NCBI GenBank assembly: GCA_949290575.1
Contig: CASESJ010000002.1
Location: forward strand, 62,001-126,000
Source of the DNA: an uncultured Clostridia bacterium
Lineage (GTDB): Bacteria > Bacillota > Clostridia > Christensenellales > Borkfalkiaceae
Length of the DNA: 64,000 nucleotides
Direction: 5' to 3'
The notes below the pieces were generated by a model. The model searched no databases, was not told the DNA's origin, and saw only the letters and a program-made list of their open reading frames with translations. Both the position numbers and the translations under genes were made by a program. Below are positions 10,166-17,993 of this stretch, piece by piece; position 1 is the first letter of the stretch, and each line of letters opens with the position of its first letter.

Positions 10166-10630
10166 ATGAAAGGTTTTGTCATCAACTGCGAAGAGCGCGA
10201 TTTTTCCCTGCTTGCACAGGCGTTCGGAGGCGAGGTCGACTGCGACTGTACGCTCTGCGCCGAGATAATTTTTGTCGGCGAGGACGAGATTAAGGAGCTC
10301 AACGCGCGCACCCGCTCGGTGGACGCGGTGACGGACGTGCTGTCCTATCCCATGCTGAATTGTACTCCCGGACAGAAGATTTCGGGCGAAGATTATCCCT
10401 TCGACAGGGACGAGGAGGGCAACCTCTTCATAGGCAGCGTGGCAATATGTTTAAAGCGCGCCGAGGAGCAGGCGGCAGAGTACGGACATTCCGTCGAGCG
10501 CGAAGTCAACTATCTCGCAACGCACGGCATATGTCATCTTTTAGGCTACGACCATATGGACGAAAAGGACAAGCCCGCAATGCGCGCCGCCGAAGAGCGC
10601 GTGCTTGCAAGGCTCAATCTTACGAGGTGA
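10166..10630 (+). CDS. ybeY: Endoribonuclease YbeY, rRNA maturation factor
   Basis: The 154-residue protein carries the family's metal-binding signature HGICHLLGYDHMD at about residues 116-128, with three histidines that coordinate zinc, and the upstream block VDAVTDVLSYP. YbeY is a single-strand-specific RNase needed for 16S rRNA 3' maturation and late ribosome quality control. It sits 3 nt after pgpH and 4 nt before era. In many Firmicutes dgkA and cdd lie between ybeY and era; here both are missing, so the two ribosome-assembly factors are directly adjacent. Confidence 0.95.
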   Translation: MKGFVINCEERDFSLLAQAFGGEVDCDCTLCAEIIFVGEDEIKELNARTRSVDAVTDVLSYPMLNCTPGQKISGEDYPFDRDEEGNLFIGSVAICLKRAEEQAAEYGHSVEREVNYLATHGICHLLGYDHMDEKDKPAMRAAEERVLARLNLTR

Positions 10631-10634
10631 ATGA

Positions 10635-11525
10635 ATGAGAAGCGGATACGTAGGCGTCATAGGCAGGGCGAACGCGGGCAAATCTACGCTCGTCAACGTG
10701 CTTGTGGGCGAAAAGGTAGCCATAGTTTCGCCCAAGCCCCAGACTACGAGGGACGCTATAATGGGCATACTCACAAAGCCCGAATACCAGATAGTTTTCG
10801 TCGATACTCCGGGTATTTACAAGGCGGGCAATGCTCTCTCGGACATAATGATGAAGACTACAAAATCGACCGCCAAGGACGTCGATCTGATACTCTTTGT
10901 AATGGACGGTCACGAGGGGCTGAACGACGAGGATATCGCTCTTGCAAAAAGGTATGCCTCAGGTCAGACGCCCATGATAATTGCTTATACCAAGATAGAC
11001 ATAATGCCCAAGGAGCGCATACCCGAGGATGTGAAAAAACTGTACGAAAGCGGGGTGGAGTGCGACGTCTTTCCCGTCTCTGCGAGAAAGGGCACAAATC
11101 TTTCCAAGCTTGAAAAGGCTATCCGGGAGAGGCTTCCCGAGGGCGAAAAGGTCATAGAAGACGACATAATTTCGGACAAGAGCGAAAGTTTCATGATATC
11201 CGAAATAATGCGCGAAAAGATACTTTTGAAGTACGATAAAGAGATACCTCACGGCGTTGCGATAGTCATAAACACGTTCGAGCGCAAGGAAAACGGCGTT
11301 TACGACATAAATCTTGACATCATTTGCGAAAAGTCCAATCATAAAGCCATTCTGATAGGCAAACAGGGCAGCGCGCTCAAGGAAGTCTGCTCGTTTGCGA
11401 GAAAGGACATGGAAAAGTTTTTGTCCTCAAAGGTCTTTCTTACGGCTTACGTCAAAGTCAAGGAGGACTGGCGCGACAGACCCGCGCTCATACGCGACTA
11501 CGGCTACGGCAAAAAAGAGGACTAA
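10635..11525 (+). CDS. era: GTPase Era, 30S ribosome assembly
   Basis: The 296-residue protein has the full Era layout: G1 GRANAGKS at about 9-16, switch region QTTRDAIMGI, G3 DTPG, G4-type TKID near 117-120, and a C-terminal KH domain with the loop ILIGKQGSALKEV near 238. Era binds the 3' end of 16S rRNA at the inner face of the membrane and checks 30S maturation. The ATG follows ybeY after 4 nt, with the GAGGTGAATG ribosome-binding region inside the end of ybeY. Length and motifs are complete. Confidence 0.96.
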   Translation: MRSGYVGVIGRANAGKSTLVNVLVGEKVAIVSPKPQTTRDAIMGILTKPEYQIVFVDTPGIYKAGNALSDIMMKTTKSTAKDVDLILFVMDGHEGLNDEDIALAKRYASGQTPMIIAYTKIDIMPKERIPEDVKKLYESGVECDVFPVSARKGTNLSKLEKAIRERLPEGEKVIEDDIISDKSESFMISEIMREKILLKYDKEIPHGVAIVINTFERKENGVYDINLDIICEKSNHKAILIGKQGSALKEVCSFARKDMEKFLSSKVFLTAYVKVKEDWRDRPALIRDYGYGKKED

Positions 11526-11566
11526 AAGGCAAAAAAATGCACAACCTGTTGTAAAGGGGGTGCGGT

Positions 11567-11674
11567 ATGAAGAGAGTGGACGGCGACGCCGCCGAACTTG
11601 CCTGGAAGATGTTTGAAAAGACGGGTTCGGTCAGCTACTACATGCTGTACAGACAGCTCAAAGGAAAAAAATAA
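11567..11674 (+). CDS. yqzL: YqzL-like small protein (35 aa)
   Basis: A 35-codon ORF starts with ATG after a good ribosome-binding site (GGGGG about 6 nt upstream). The product has the pattern AELAWKMFEKTGSVSYYMLY, which matches the YqzL family, tiny conserved proteins of unknown function between era and recO in many Firmicutes. Its TAA stop directly abuts the GTG start of recO. Position, SD and the W-K-x-F-x-x-T-G-x-x-x-Y-x-L-Y pattern together make it a real gene despite its size. Confidence 0.85.
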   Translation: MKRVDGDAAELAWKMFEKTGSVSYYMLYRQLKGKK

Positions 11675-12400
11675 GTGGAAGGAATAAAGGTCAACGCTCT
11701 CATGCTTAGGGCGGTTGACTACGGCGAAAACGATAAAATTCTCACCCTTCTTACGGCGGAGGCGGGCAAGCTTTCGGCGGGTATCAAGGGGGTAAAAAAG
11801 GCGGGGGCAAAGCTCAGATTTGCCGCCCAGCCTTTTTGTTTCGCCGAATATATTTTAGCCCGCCGCGGCGACAGGTACACGGTGACGCAGGCTTCGGAAA
11901 ACGAAAGCTTTTACGACCTGCGCACGGATATCAACAAATTTTACGCCGCCTCAGCCGTCTGCGAGGGCGCAAACGCTTTGACTTTCGAGGGCGACGACTG
12001 TTCCGAGGTCTTTACCTTCGCCGTCAGAGCTCTTTCTGAAATCTGCAACGGCGACGAGAGCGACGCGCTCATAAAATTCTTTCTCTCAACGCTTTCCGCC
12101 GTCGGCTACGGCATTTCCGCCGAGAACTGCACCGAGTGCGGCAATCGCCTTTCGGGAGAGGATAAGCTGCGCTTCGATATGAAGACGGGCACTTTCACCT
12201 GCTACGACTGCGGCGACGGCGTAGGCACAAGCGGAGTTACATACAACGTCCTGCGCATGTGTTCGGGCAGGAAATACCTCCCCGAATTTATCACCCCCGA
12301 CGGTAAAAAACGCGCCCTGCGCCTGATACGCGAATACCTTGCATACAAGACGGACGCAAAGTGTTCAAGCCTTTCGGAATATCTCAGATTGTGCCTTTGA
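11675..12400 (+). CDS. recO: DNA repair protein RecO
   Basis: The 241-residue protein has an N-terminal OB fold (VNALMLRAVDYGENDKILTLLT) and a helical C-terminal half containing a four-cysteine zinc site, CTEC near residue 151 and CYDC near 175. RecO works with RecR to load RecA on SSB-coated single-stranded DNA. The GTG start directly follows the yqzL stop, and position after era-yqzL matches the standard Firmicute order. It is the last gene of this long operon; a bidirectional terminator follows 65 nt later. Confidence 0.93.
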   Translation: MEGIKVNALMLRAVDYGENDKILTLLTAEAGKLSAGIKGVKKAGAKLRFAAQPFCFAEYILARRGDRYTVTQASENESFYDLRTDINKFYAASAVCEGANALTFEGDDCSEVFTFAVRALSEICNGDESDALIKFFLSTLSAVGYGISAENCTECGNRLSGEDKLRFDMKTGTFTCYDCGDGVGTSGVTYNVLRMCSGRKYLPEFITPDGKKRALRLIREYLAYKTDAKCSSLSEYLRLCL

Positions 12401-12464
12401 ATTGCTCACCTGCATTTTAATATTCTTTCAATGCACAGAATTTTATAAAACGATAAAAAAATTT

Positions 12465-12500
12465 GCGCCCCGAAGCCAAGGCTTCGGGGCGCGTTTCATA
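12465..12500. terminator. Bidirectional terminator between recO and the B12 operon
   Basis: A perfect 13-bp stem (12465-12477 with 12480-12492) with a 2-nt loop separates two convergent transcripts. An A-rich flank on the left and T residues on the right allow it to serve both strands. Confidence 0.85.
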
Positions 12501-12513
12501 ACCGATGGGAAGG

Positions 12514-13266
12514 TTACAAAACTTTCCTGAGTGCAGACGTTACGGGTAAAAACAGAGTGCTGACGGTGACTATTGCGCAGATGGTCTGCGGCAGCATAGC
12601 CGTGAAAGATACAAAAAAGTACGTCAGCGCGGTCTGCTGCGTCATTCCCATAAATAGCGGCGTTATGACGTCGTCGAGCAGAGTGAAACATATCGTAAAC
12701 AGCGCGGCGACGCCCGTAGCGCAGATAACCTTAAGGCTGTTCGCGCGTTTGTCGCCCTTTAAAAAAACGGCTGTTAAATTGCACGTCGCCGCAAGAGCGA
12801 GGAAAGCTCCGCCGAGTATGTAAAACGCCGTGTTTATGGCGATATCCGCCGCGGGAGCGACGTGTATCGCGCCCGTCGCGGCAGTTGCTGTCGCGCCTGC
12901 CGCCGCAGACAGACAGATTATGTTCACAGCCGCAATAAACAGGGCTCTTTTACTCTCGTAAAAGGAGTTGCTTATTCTGCCGAGCAAGCCGCATACAAGC
13001 GCGAATGCGGGGTAGTAAATGATGTATAAAACTATGACTGAAGGATAAAATCCGAATATAAAACAGCGCAGAAGGCTGAAAGTAAGCGCGGAAAATACCC
13101 CGCACCATACCCCGAATATGTAAGAAAAGCTGAGCAGTATCACCGTGACGACTTCCACGCCCTGAGCGGCAGAAAGGGCAAGCTGAGCGGCAATCAGAAG
13201 CGCGGCGGCTACCGCGCTGTATGCAATTTTTTTAGACGGCGTCAGCCGCGCGCTGTTTTTTAACAT
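12514..13266 (-). CDS. ECF-type transporter S component, predicted cobalamin specificity
   Basis: This 250-residue integral membrane protein has about six hydrophobic helices. Its N-terminal part (basic head, then AYSAVAAALLIAAQLALSA) and a helix containing FGVWCGVFSALTFSLLRC-like small-residue packing fit the substrate-binding (S) subunits of energy-coupling-factor importers. It starts 2 nt after the upstream lipoprotein gene and shares that gene's cobalamin riboswitch, which is the main reason to propose vitamin B12 or a precursor as substrate. No ECF ATPase or T subunit is in the window; shared EcfAAT units are usual in Firmicutes. Substrate is inferred. Confidence 0.7.
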   Translation of the reverse strand: MLKNSARLTPSKKIAYSAVAAALLIAAQLALSAAQGVEVVTVILLSFSYIFGVWCGVFSALTFSLLRCFIFGFYPSVIVLYIIYYPAFALVCGLLGRISNSFYESKRALFIAAVNIICLSAAAGATATAATGAIHVAPAADIAINTAFYILGGAFLALAATCNLTAVFLKGDKRANSLKVICATGVAALFTICFTLLDDVITPLFMGMTQQTALTYFFVSFTAMLPQTICAIVTVSTLFLPVTSALRKVL

Positions 13267-13268
13267 TT

Positions 13269-13718
13269 TCAGTATGCAGAAAGTATGAGGGCGTAGGTCT
13301 GACCTGCAACGCAGGGCAGAGTGCCGAAACCTAAAGTCGCGCTGCCGAGCGTCTGACCGTTATATGAGTAAGTTCCCCAGGTTGTATTGCTGTAATCTTC
13401 AAGGGAGGTGTATATGAACCAGTATTCGTTCTGTGCGGAGGGTGTAACGCCGTTGACGGAGACAATCATTCCGTCCTCGGCTTCAAAGGTTATTCCGCCG
13501 TTTTTCTGCATAGCCTGCATGTACTGCTCGAGAGTGGTAGTCTCGCCTATGTCCATAACGTCCTCGGTTGCAACAAAGACAAAGCCATTTTCAACCGCGA
13601 CGACGTCGCCCTTGCCGCCGTTATTAGTGCCTTCGTCCGAGCATGCGGCGAGGACGGAGAGAATTGCAATCAAGCAGAAAAATATGGCTACGGTGAAGTA
13701 ATTGCGTAAATGTTTCAT
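13269..13718 (-). CDS. DUF4430 (transcobalamin C-terminal-like) lipoprotein, predicted B12-binding
   Basis: The 149-residue protein starts with a lipoprotein signal peptide; the lipobox LSVLAAC puts the lipidated cysteine at residue 26. The rest is one domain of the DUF4430 type (YMQAMQKNGGITFEAED, NEYWFIYTS, TTWGTYSYNGQ), a fold related to the C-terminal domain of animal transcobalamin and intrinsic factor. I chose the ATG at 13718 because AAGGAG lies 7-12 nt upstream and the signal peptide begins there. Together with the cobalamin riboswitch and the ECF-type neighbour it is probably an extracytoplasmic cobalamin-binding subunit. Domain assignment is from memory of the family; binding is inferred. 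Confidence 0.75.
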   Translation of the reverse strand: MKHLRNYFTVAIFFCLIAILSVLAACSDEGTNNGGKGDVVAVENGFVFVATEDVMDIGETTTLEQYMQAMQKNGGITFEAEDGMIVSVNGVTPSAQNEYWFIYTSLEDYSNTTWGTYSYNGQTLGSATLGFGTLPCVAGQTYALILSAY

Positions 13719-13730
13719 AAAAAACTCCTT

Positions 13731-13760
13731 AAAAAAATTGCCTTCCGAACAGAGGAAGAC
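13731..13760 (-). terminator. Candidate attenuator of the cobalamin riboswitch
   Basis: On the minus strand a hairpin with arms GTCTTCC and GGAAGGC (13760-13740) is followed by AA and seven T residues and then directly by the AAGGAG ribosome-binding site. It is the best candidate for the expression platform of the upstream riboswitch, acting as terminator or as RBS-blocking structure. Confidence 0.6.
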
Positions 13761-13844
13761 AACGAAAATCAAACCGCGGCGATAGTCGTGGCGAAAAAAC
13801 GCGCGTCTGCGTCCCCTCAGAATGCGAATAGCCGACAAAAAATG

Positions 13845-14014
13845 TCGTCCTGTCCCGACGGTAGGTCTTCCGACTTAATAATTTGCGTGGCGCGTTATGA
13901 TTTTTGTCCTTCCCGCACAGTGCAGTGAACAAAAATGCGCCTCGCAACGGCAGCGGGGGCTGTGGAGCTATTGGCTCTCTTCCCTATTAAAACCTCGTTA
14001 AAGGTTGCCGACGA
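13845..14014 (-). promoter_or_regulatory. Cobalamin (B12) riboswitch
   Basis: Read on the minus strand this leader has the conserved cobalamin aptamer blocks in order: TTTTAATAGGGAA, then CCACAGCCCCCGCTGCCGT (the B12 box region), then CACTGTGCGGGAAGG, then AAGTCGGAAGACCTACC. The closing P1 helix can form between TCGTC (14014-14010) and GACGA (13849-13845). It lies upstream of the DUF4430/ECF gene pair and should shut the pair off when cobalamin is plentiful. Confidence 0.93.
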
Positions 14015-14119
14015 AACATAGCTTTTTAGGCTATTTTAAAGCAGGTTGAAATATTTGTCAACTATATATTAACTATGGCTTGTTATAGGCATAAATTATA
14101 TCTGCGTGAATAATTTAAG

Positions 14120-14149
14120 TTGACACGCGCGCTCGGACGGGATTATAAT
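14120..14149 (+). promoter_or_regulatory. Sigma-A promoter of bioY
   Basis: TTGACA (14120-14125), 18-nt spacer, TATAAT (14144-14149). The hexamer ends exactly 6 nt before the bioY ATG, which places the expected transcription start on the A of the start codon. Confidence 0.85.
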
Positions 14150-14155
14150 TTGAGT

Positions 14156-14713
14156 ATGAGAAATTTATATTCAGAGAGTTCGCGCAGGCGCGCGCTGACC
14201 GCCGCCGATATAGCAAAATGCGCGCTGTTTACTTCGCTCATGATAGTCGGCGCGTATGTAAAAATACCTTTTCCCTTTGTTCCGCTCACGTTCCAGACGG
14301 CTTTCGCCGTGCTGGCAGGCATGCTGCTGGGCGCAAAGAAGGGAGGCATCGCCGTCGGTTGCTATATGATTATGGGGCTTATCGGCATACCCGTGTTCAC
14401 TTCTGGCGGAGGTCTGGGCTATGTGCTCATGCCCTCGTTCGGCTATATAATAGGCTTCGTAGCTGCGGCGATTGTAGCCGGTTTCTGCTCTAAATTCTGC
14501 AAAAAACCTGCAATTTTCATAGCGATTGCACTTGCCGCCGTCGCGGTGAATTACATAGTCGGCATTGCGTATTTCATACTCATCTGGCAGATGAACGGGT
14601 ACGAAAATCTCGCCGCCGCGCTCATTACATACAACGTCATCTATATTCCCAAGGACGTCGTGCTCGCGCTTATAGCCGCGCTCGTCGCGTTAAAGCTCAA
14701 CCGCATAAAATAA
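14156..14713 (+). CDS. bioY: Biotin transporter BioY (ECF S component)
   Basis: The 185-residue membrane protein has about six helices and BioY signatures: VPLTFQTAFAVLAGMLLG near residues 45-62, followed by GCYMIMGLIGIPVF and GGGLGYVLMPSFGYIIGF. BioY is the biotin-specific S subunit of an ECF importer. I placed the start at the ATG at 14156 because it directly follows a consensus promoter; a longer in-frame extension would begin upstream of the transcription start. No Shine-Dalgarno sequence precedes it, so translation is probably leaderless. No biotin biosynthesis gene is in the window, consistent with dependence on uptake, though a window cannot prove it. Confidence 0.93.
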   Translation: MRNLYSESSRRRALTAADIAKCALFTSLMIVGAYVKIPFPFVPLTFQTAFAVLAGMLLGAKKGGIAVGCYMIMGLIGIPVFTSGGGLGYVLMPSFGYIIGFVAAAIVAGFCSKFCKKPAIFIAIALAAVAVNYIVGIAYFILIWQMNGYENLAAALITYNVIYIPKDVVLALIAALVALKLNRIK

Positions 14714-14748
14714 TTTTATGCCGCAACGCAATATTTTTTAATTAAAAA

Positions 14749-14770
14749 ACGCCGCTCGCGGCGTTTTTTT
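14749..14770 (+). terminator. Terminator after bioY
   Basis: A 7-bp stem (ACGCCGC / GCGGCGT) with a tiny loop is followed by seven T residues. It ends the bioY message before the alr promoter. Confidence 0.88.
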
Positions 14771-14843
14771 ATATAATTAATTGCAAAAGCCGAGTGCTTG
14801 TGTTAAAATTAAAACTGTATAACCTTTTTGTGCATAACGGGCA

Positions 14844-14849
14844 TATTAT
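14844..14849 (+). promoter_or_regulatory. -10 element of alr
   Basis: TATTAT ends exactly 6 nt before the alr ATG, the same distance as at bioY and tilS. The -35 region is poor, so the promoter call rests mainly on the -10 and its spacing. Confidence 0.5.
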
Positions 14850-14855
14850 GTCAGT

Positions 14856-15845
14856 ATGCAGAAAACCATATCGAAAATCAACCTCGCTGCGATAAGGCAT
14901 AACGCCCTGCACATGAAAAGCCTCGCGGCAGGCGCGGAATTTTATGCCGTGGTCAAGGCGGACGCCTACGGTCACGGCGCGGCAGCCGTTGCGCGGGAGC
15001 TTTCCGACATTGCCGACGGCTTCTGCGTGGCAATCGTCGACGAGGGAGTCGAACTGCGTGCCTCGGGCATATCTTCGCCCGTGCTCGTGTTTACGCCGCC
15101 TCTGGATGAATACGACGCGGACAGAATGTCCGCCTATCAGCTCACCGCGACCGCGGCAGACGAGCGCAGCGCGCGGCTGTGCCGCGAGCTCGACTGTCAT
15201 ATAAAGATAAACACGGGAATGAACCGCTACGGCTGTCCGCCTCAAAAACTTTCAGCCCTCTTGGATATTCTCGATTGCGGGAGAGTGAAGGGGGTCTACA
15301 CTCATATGTATGCCCCGCTGGATAACGATATCTCGGAAAGTCAGCGCGAGCTGTTCGGAGAGTGCGTTGAAAGGGTAAAACACTTCGCGCCGCAAGCCGT
15401 GGCTCACATGGCGTCCACTGCGGGGGTGTTAAAGGGCGGGCAATATCTCTTTGACGGCGTTCGTTGCGGCATATCTCTGTACGGATACTGTCCCGCGGGC
15501 TTTTCGGACGATAGCCTTGTGCCCGCTCTGAAGGTGTACGCGCCGCGCGTGCAGACATTTGCGCCGCCCGTCGGCGAAGGCGCGGGTTACGGCAGGGCAA
15601 GTAAAAAATTTGAAAGTCTGTCATCCTACAGGGCGGGCTATGGCGATGGTTTTGTCCGCACGGTTGCGCTCGGCAAGGGCAATCTCTGTATGGACGCGTT
15701 CGTGAGCGGAAACGACGATGATTTATTGCTCGTGTTCGGCGACGCGGACGACTATGCGGCGCGGGCGGGCACGATAAGTTACGAGGCGTTGTGCGCAGTC
15801 ACTAAGAGGAGCGTCAGGGTTTATGAAAGACGACCTGAGGTATAA
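14856..15845 (+). CDS. alr: Alanine racemase, compact
   Basis: The N-terminal PLP barrel motif AVVKADAYGHGA puts the Schiff-base lysine at about residue 34. Later blocks match the family: HMASTAG, FDGVRCGISLYGY, GAGYGR (candidate catalytic Tyr region), AGYGDGF, NLCMDAF and a final RSVRVYERR. The enzyme makes D-alanine for peptidoglycan. At 329 residues it is about 40-50 shorter than usual, with the trimming visible in the C-terminal beta domain. No ribosome-binding site precedes the ATG. The 3' end overlaps the cyclo-ligase gene by 23 nt. Confidence 0.88.
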   Translation: MQKTISKINLAAIRHNALHMKSLAAGAEFYAVVKADAYGHGAAAVARELSDIADGFCVAIVDEGVELRASGISSPVLVFTPPLDEYDADRMSAYQLTATAADERSARLCRELDCHIKINTGMNRYGCPPQKLSALLDILDCGRVKGVYTHMYAPLDNDISESQRELFGECVERVKHFAPQAVAHMASTAGVLKGGQYLFDGVRCGISLYGYCPAGFSDDSLVPALKVYAPRVQTFAPPVGEGAGYGRASKKFESLSSYRAGYGDGFVRTVALGKGNLCMDAFVSGNDDDLLLVFGDADDYAARAGTISYEALCAVTKRSVRVYERRPEV

Positions 15846-16377
15846 ATATAAGATAAAGCGCAAATATTTTCAGCATTCGCGCCGTACGGTTGCGGACGGC
15901 GCGGTTGCCGACAATCTTTTGAGATATTTCGATAAAGAGCGCAGTTTTTTCATCTATTACAGTTTCGGTTCGGAGACGGACACCCGCGCCATAATATACC
16001 GTCTGCTCGAGGCGGGCAAAGAGGTCTATCTTCCGCGCGTCGAGGGCAGGGATATGGTCGCTGTGAGATACGTTGACGGGGACGAGCTCAAAAAGAGTGC
16101 GCTCGGCGTGAGCGAGCCGACGGGAGAGGCTTACCTCGGGCAGATCGACGTCGCCGTCGTGCCGCTGCTTGCGGTCAATGCGCTGGGCTTCCGTCTTGGC
16201 TACGGCGGAGGCTTTTACGACAGATATTTAAAAAACTCGACCTGCGTGCGCGCGGGCATAGGCTATGATTTTCAGCTCACCGACGAATTTGTTGCGGATG
16301 AGTGGGACGAGCCGCTCGATTTATTCATAAGCGAAAGGGGGATATACCGTTTTGGAAAAAGTACTTTTACCCGCTGA
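15823..16377 (+). CDS. 5-formyltetrahydrofolate cyclo-ligase
   Basis: The 184-residue protein has the 5-FCL pattern: a basic N-terminal helix (RYKYKIKRKYFQHSRR), YYSFGSETDTRAII, VYLPRVEG, and the nucleotide/folate-binding block FRLGYGGGFYDRYL near residues 126-139. The enzyme converts 5-formyl-THF to 5,10-methenyl-THF with ATP. It starts inside the end of alr and its own end overlaps the following membrane protein gene, so the three are translationally linked. Confidence 0.92.
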   Translation: MKDDLRYKYKIKRKYFQHSRRTVADGAVADNLLRYFDKERSFFIYYSFGSETDTRAIIYRLLEAGKEVYLPRVEGRDMVAVRYVDGDELKKSALGVSEPTGEAYLGQIDVAVVPLLAVNALGFRLGYGGGFYDRYLKNSTCVRAGIGYDFQLTDEFVADEWDEPLDLFISERGIYRFGKSTFTR

Positions 16378-16963
16378 AAAGCGACAGAAATTTTTATGGG
16401 AACTCAAGGATCTTTTAATAGGCGCGGCATTGCCGTTCGTAATAATGTGCATCTTCAGCAGTACGATTATTATGTTCGGCGACAGCGACGATATCGCCAT
16501 AGCCGTGCTTGCAATCGGCGGCGGCAACCTGCTTTTAATTGCGGCGTTCGTCATCTTCGGCAGACAGAACGGTGCGGTGTCCTATCGTAAATTTTACCTC
16601 AACGAAACAAAACGCAGGCTGAATTCATCGGACAAGAATGCAATATACAAGACGGGCGAATACGCCCTCTGGAAGGGCATAGTCATTCCCCTCATAACCT
16701 GCGTGCCCTTCATAATATTGCAGATAGTAAATATCGCCGTGCCCAATACCTTCTGTATATTCGCGCTCAAATACGTGTGCGGCTGGGCATATCTTCCCCT
16801 TGCAAAGGCGGGAGTGCACGAGGCGGTAAACTTCATATTCATAGTCGTTCCCGTAGCGTCGCACCTTGCGGGCTACGTTCTTGGAATGCTCAAGGAGCAG
16901 AAACTTCAGGCTCAGCTTGCCGAAGAGAGCGCAAAGGTAAAAAAGCACAAGAAATCGAAATGA
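16352..16963 (+). CDS. Membrane protein of unknown function
   Basis: The 203-residue protein starts with TTG (GGGGG about 9 nt upstream) inside the end of the cyclo-ligase gene. It has about four hydrophobic helices (near residues 23-43, 48-66, 108-130 and 160-178) and ends in a lysine-rich cytoplasmic tail (AKVKKHKKSK). I do not recognise the family. Its stop overlaps the rsmD start by 4 nt (ATGA), so it is co-expressed with housekeeping genes. Confidence 0.7.
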   Translation: MEKVLLPAEKRQKFLWELKDLLIGAALPFVIMCIFSSTIIMFGDSDDIAIAVLAIGGGNLLLIAAFVIFGRQNGAVSYRKFYLNETKRRLNSSDKNAIYKTGEYALWKGIVIPLITCVPFIILQIVNIAVPNTFCIFALKYVCGWAYLPLAKAGVHEAVNFIFIVVPVASHLAGYVLGMLKEQKLQAQLAEESAKVKKHKKSK

Positions 16964-17508
16964 GGGTAATAAGCGGAAAGTACAGAGGTCTCAAACTCAC
17001 TCCGTTCGAGGGCGATGACATACGTCCCACGGCCGACAGGGTGAAGGAGAGCGTGTTCAACATACTGTATGGCGAAATAGCAGGAGCGAGAGTGCTCGAC
17101 CTGTTCTGCGGCAGCGGCAGTCTGGGCATAGAGTGTCTTTCCCGCGGCGCGGCTGAGGCAGATTTCAACGACGCGTCTGCCCGTTCGGCGGCGATAGCGC
17201 GCGGAAATCTTGCAAAGCTCAGGGGCGCGTCGGGCTATACGGTCACGGTAGGCGACTACTCGGCATTTCTTTCGAGGAATAAAAAGCAGTACGACATAAT
17301 CTTTATCGACCCGCCCTATGCCAGCGAAAGCGGCAGGGGCGCGCTTGAACTCATAGCGTCAACTGGTGCGCTTAAGGAGGGCGGCGTTGCCGTCTACGAG
17401 CGCGACCGCGCATTCGAAGGGGAGATAGAGGGACTTAAAAAATTTGACGAGCGCAGATACGGCAAGACATACGTCACGTTTTTTACGCCCGTCGGGGAGA
17501 ATTTATGA
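16960..17508 (+). CDS. rsmD: 16S rRNA (guanine966-N2)-methyltransferase RsmD
   Basis: The 182-residue protein begins MRVISGKYRGLKL and has the SAM-binding segment VLDLFCGSGSLGIE and the catalytic FIDPPYAS motif near residue 109, as in RsmD/YlbH. The ATG at 16960 overlaps the upstream stop and matches the family's N-terminus; a longer upstream extension in the same frame would add about 60 residues without family support. The next gene is coaD, as in the Bacillus ylbH-ylbI pair. Confidence 0.93.
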   Translation: MRVISGKYRGLKLTPFEGDDIRPTADRVKESVFNILYGEIAGARVLDLFCGSGSLGIECLSRGAAEADFNDASARSAAIARGNLAKLRGASGYTVTVGDYSAFLSRNKKQYDIIFIDPPYASESGRGALELIASTGALKEGGVAVYERDRAFEGEIEGLKKFDERRYGKTYVTFFTPVGENL

Positions 17509-17993
17509 AAAAGTGCGTTTTCGCGGGCACGTTCGACCCGCCCACGGTCGGGCACGAGGACGTAGTCAATGCCTGCGCGAAGATGTTTGACAAGGTATAC
17601 GTGGCGGTGCTCGACAATCCGCAGAAGGAAACTCTGCTCACCGTCGGACAGCGCAAAGAGCTGCTCGGGAAGCTGTTTTCGGGCAGGAAGGAAGTGGAGG
17701 TCATAACCTTTACGGGCGCGGCGGTCGACCTTCTGGACAAGCTGGATACGCCGTTCTATGTGCGCGGAGTGCGCGACGCGATAGACTTCGAGTACGAAAA
17801 CCGCAATCATTACGCCAGCAAGAGGCTCAAGCCCGACATGATTACGATATATATCCCGTCGGAGCAGCGCAATCTGCACGTAAGCTCGACGCTGGTGAGA
17901 AACTCTCTTAAATTCGGAAAAGAATACGACGACCTCATTCCGTCCGCCATACTTGCGGACGTAAAGTCGATGTTGGAGGATAAAGATGTTTGA
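17505..17993 (+). CDS. coaD: Phosphopantetheine adenylyltransferase
   Basis: The 162-residue nucleotidyltransferase shows the N-terminal GTFDPPTVGHED motif (TxGH), FYVRGVRDAIDFEYE around residues 85-99 and the C-terminal HVSSTLVR signature. It transfers AMP from ATP to 4'-phosphopantetheine in coenzyme A synthesis. It overlaps rsmD by 4 nt and aroF by 8 nt. The TVGH/SSTLVR pair and length leave little doubt. Confidence 0.95.
   Translation: MKKCVFAGTFDPPTVGHEDVVNACAKMFDKVYVAVLDNPQKETLLTVGQRKELLGKLFSGRKEVEVITFTGAAVDLLDKLDTPFYVRGVRDAIDFEYENRNHYASKRLKPDMITIYIPSEQRNLHVSSTLVRNSLKFGKEYDDLIPSAILADVKSMLEDKDV

Noticed and set aside
13719..13838. N-terminal extension of the DUF4430 lipoprotein
   Set aside because: It would run through the attenuator and SD; the signal peptide begins at the ATG at 13718.
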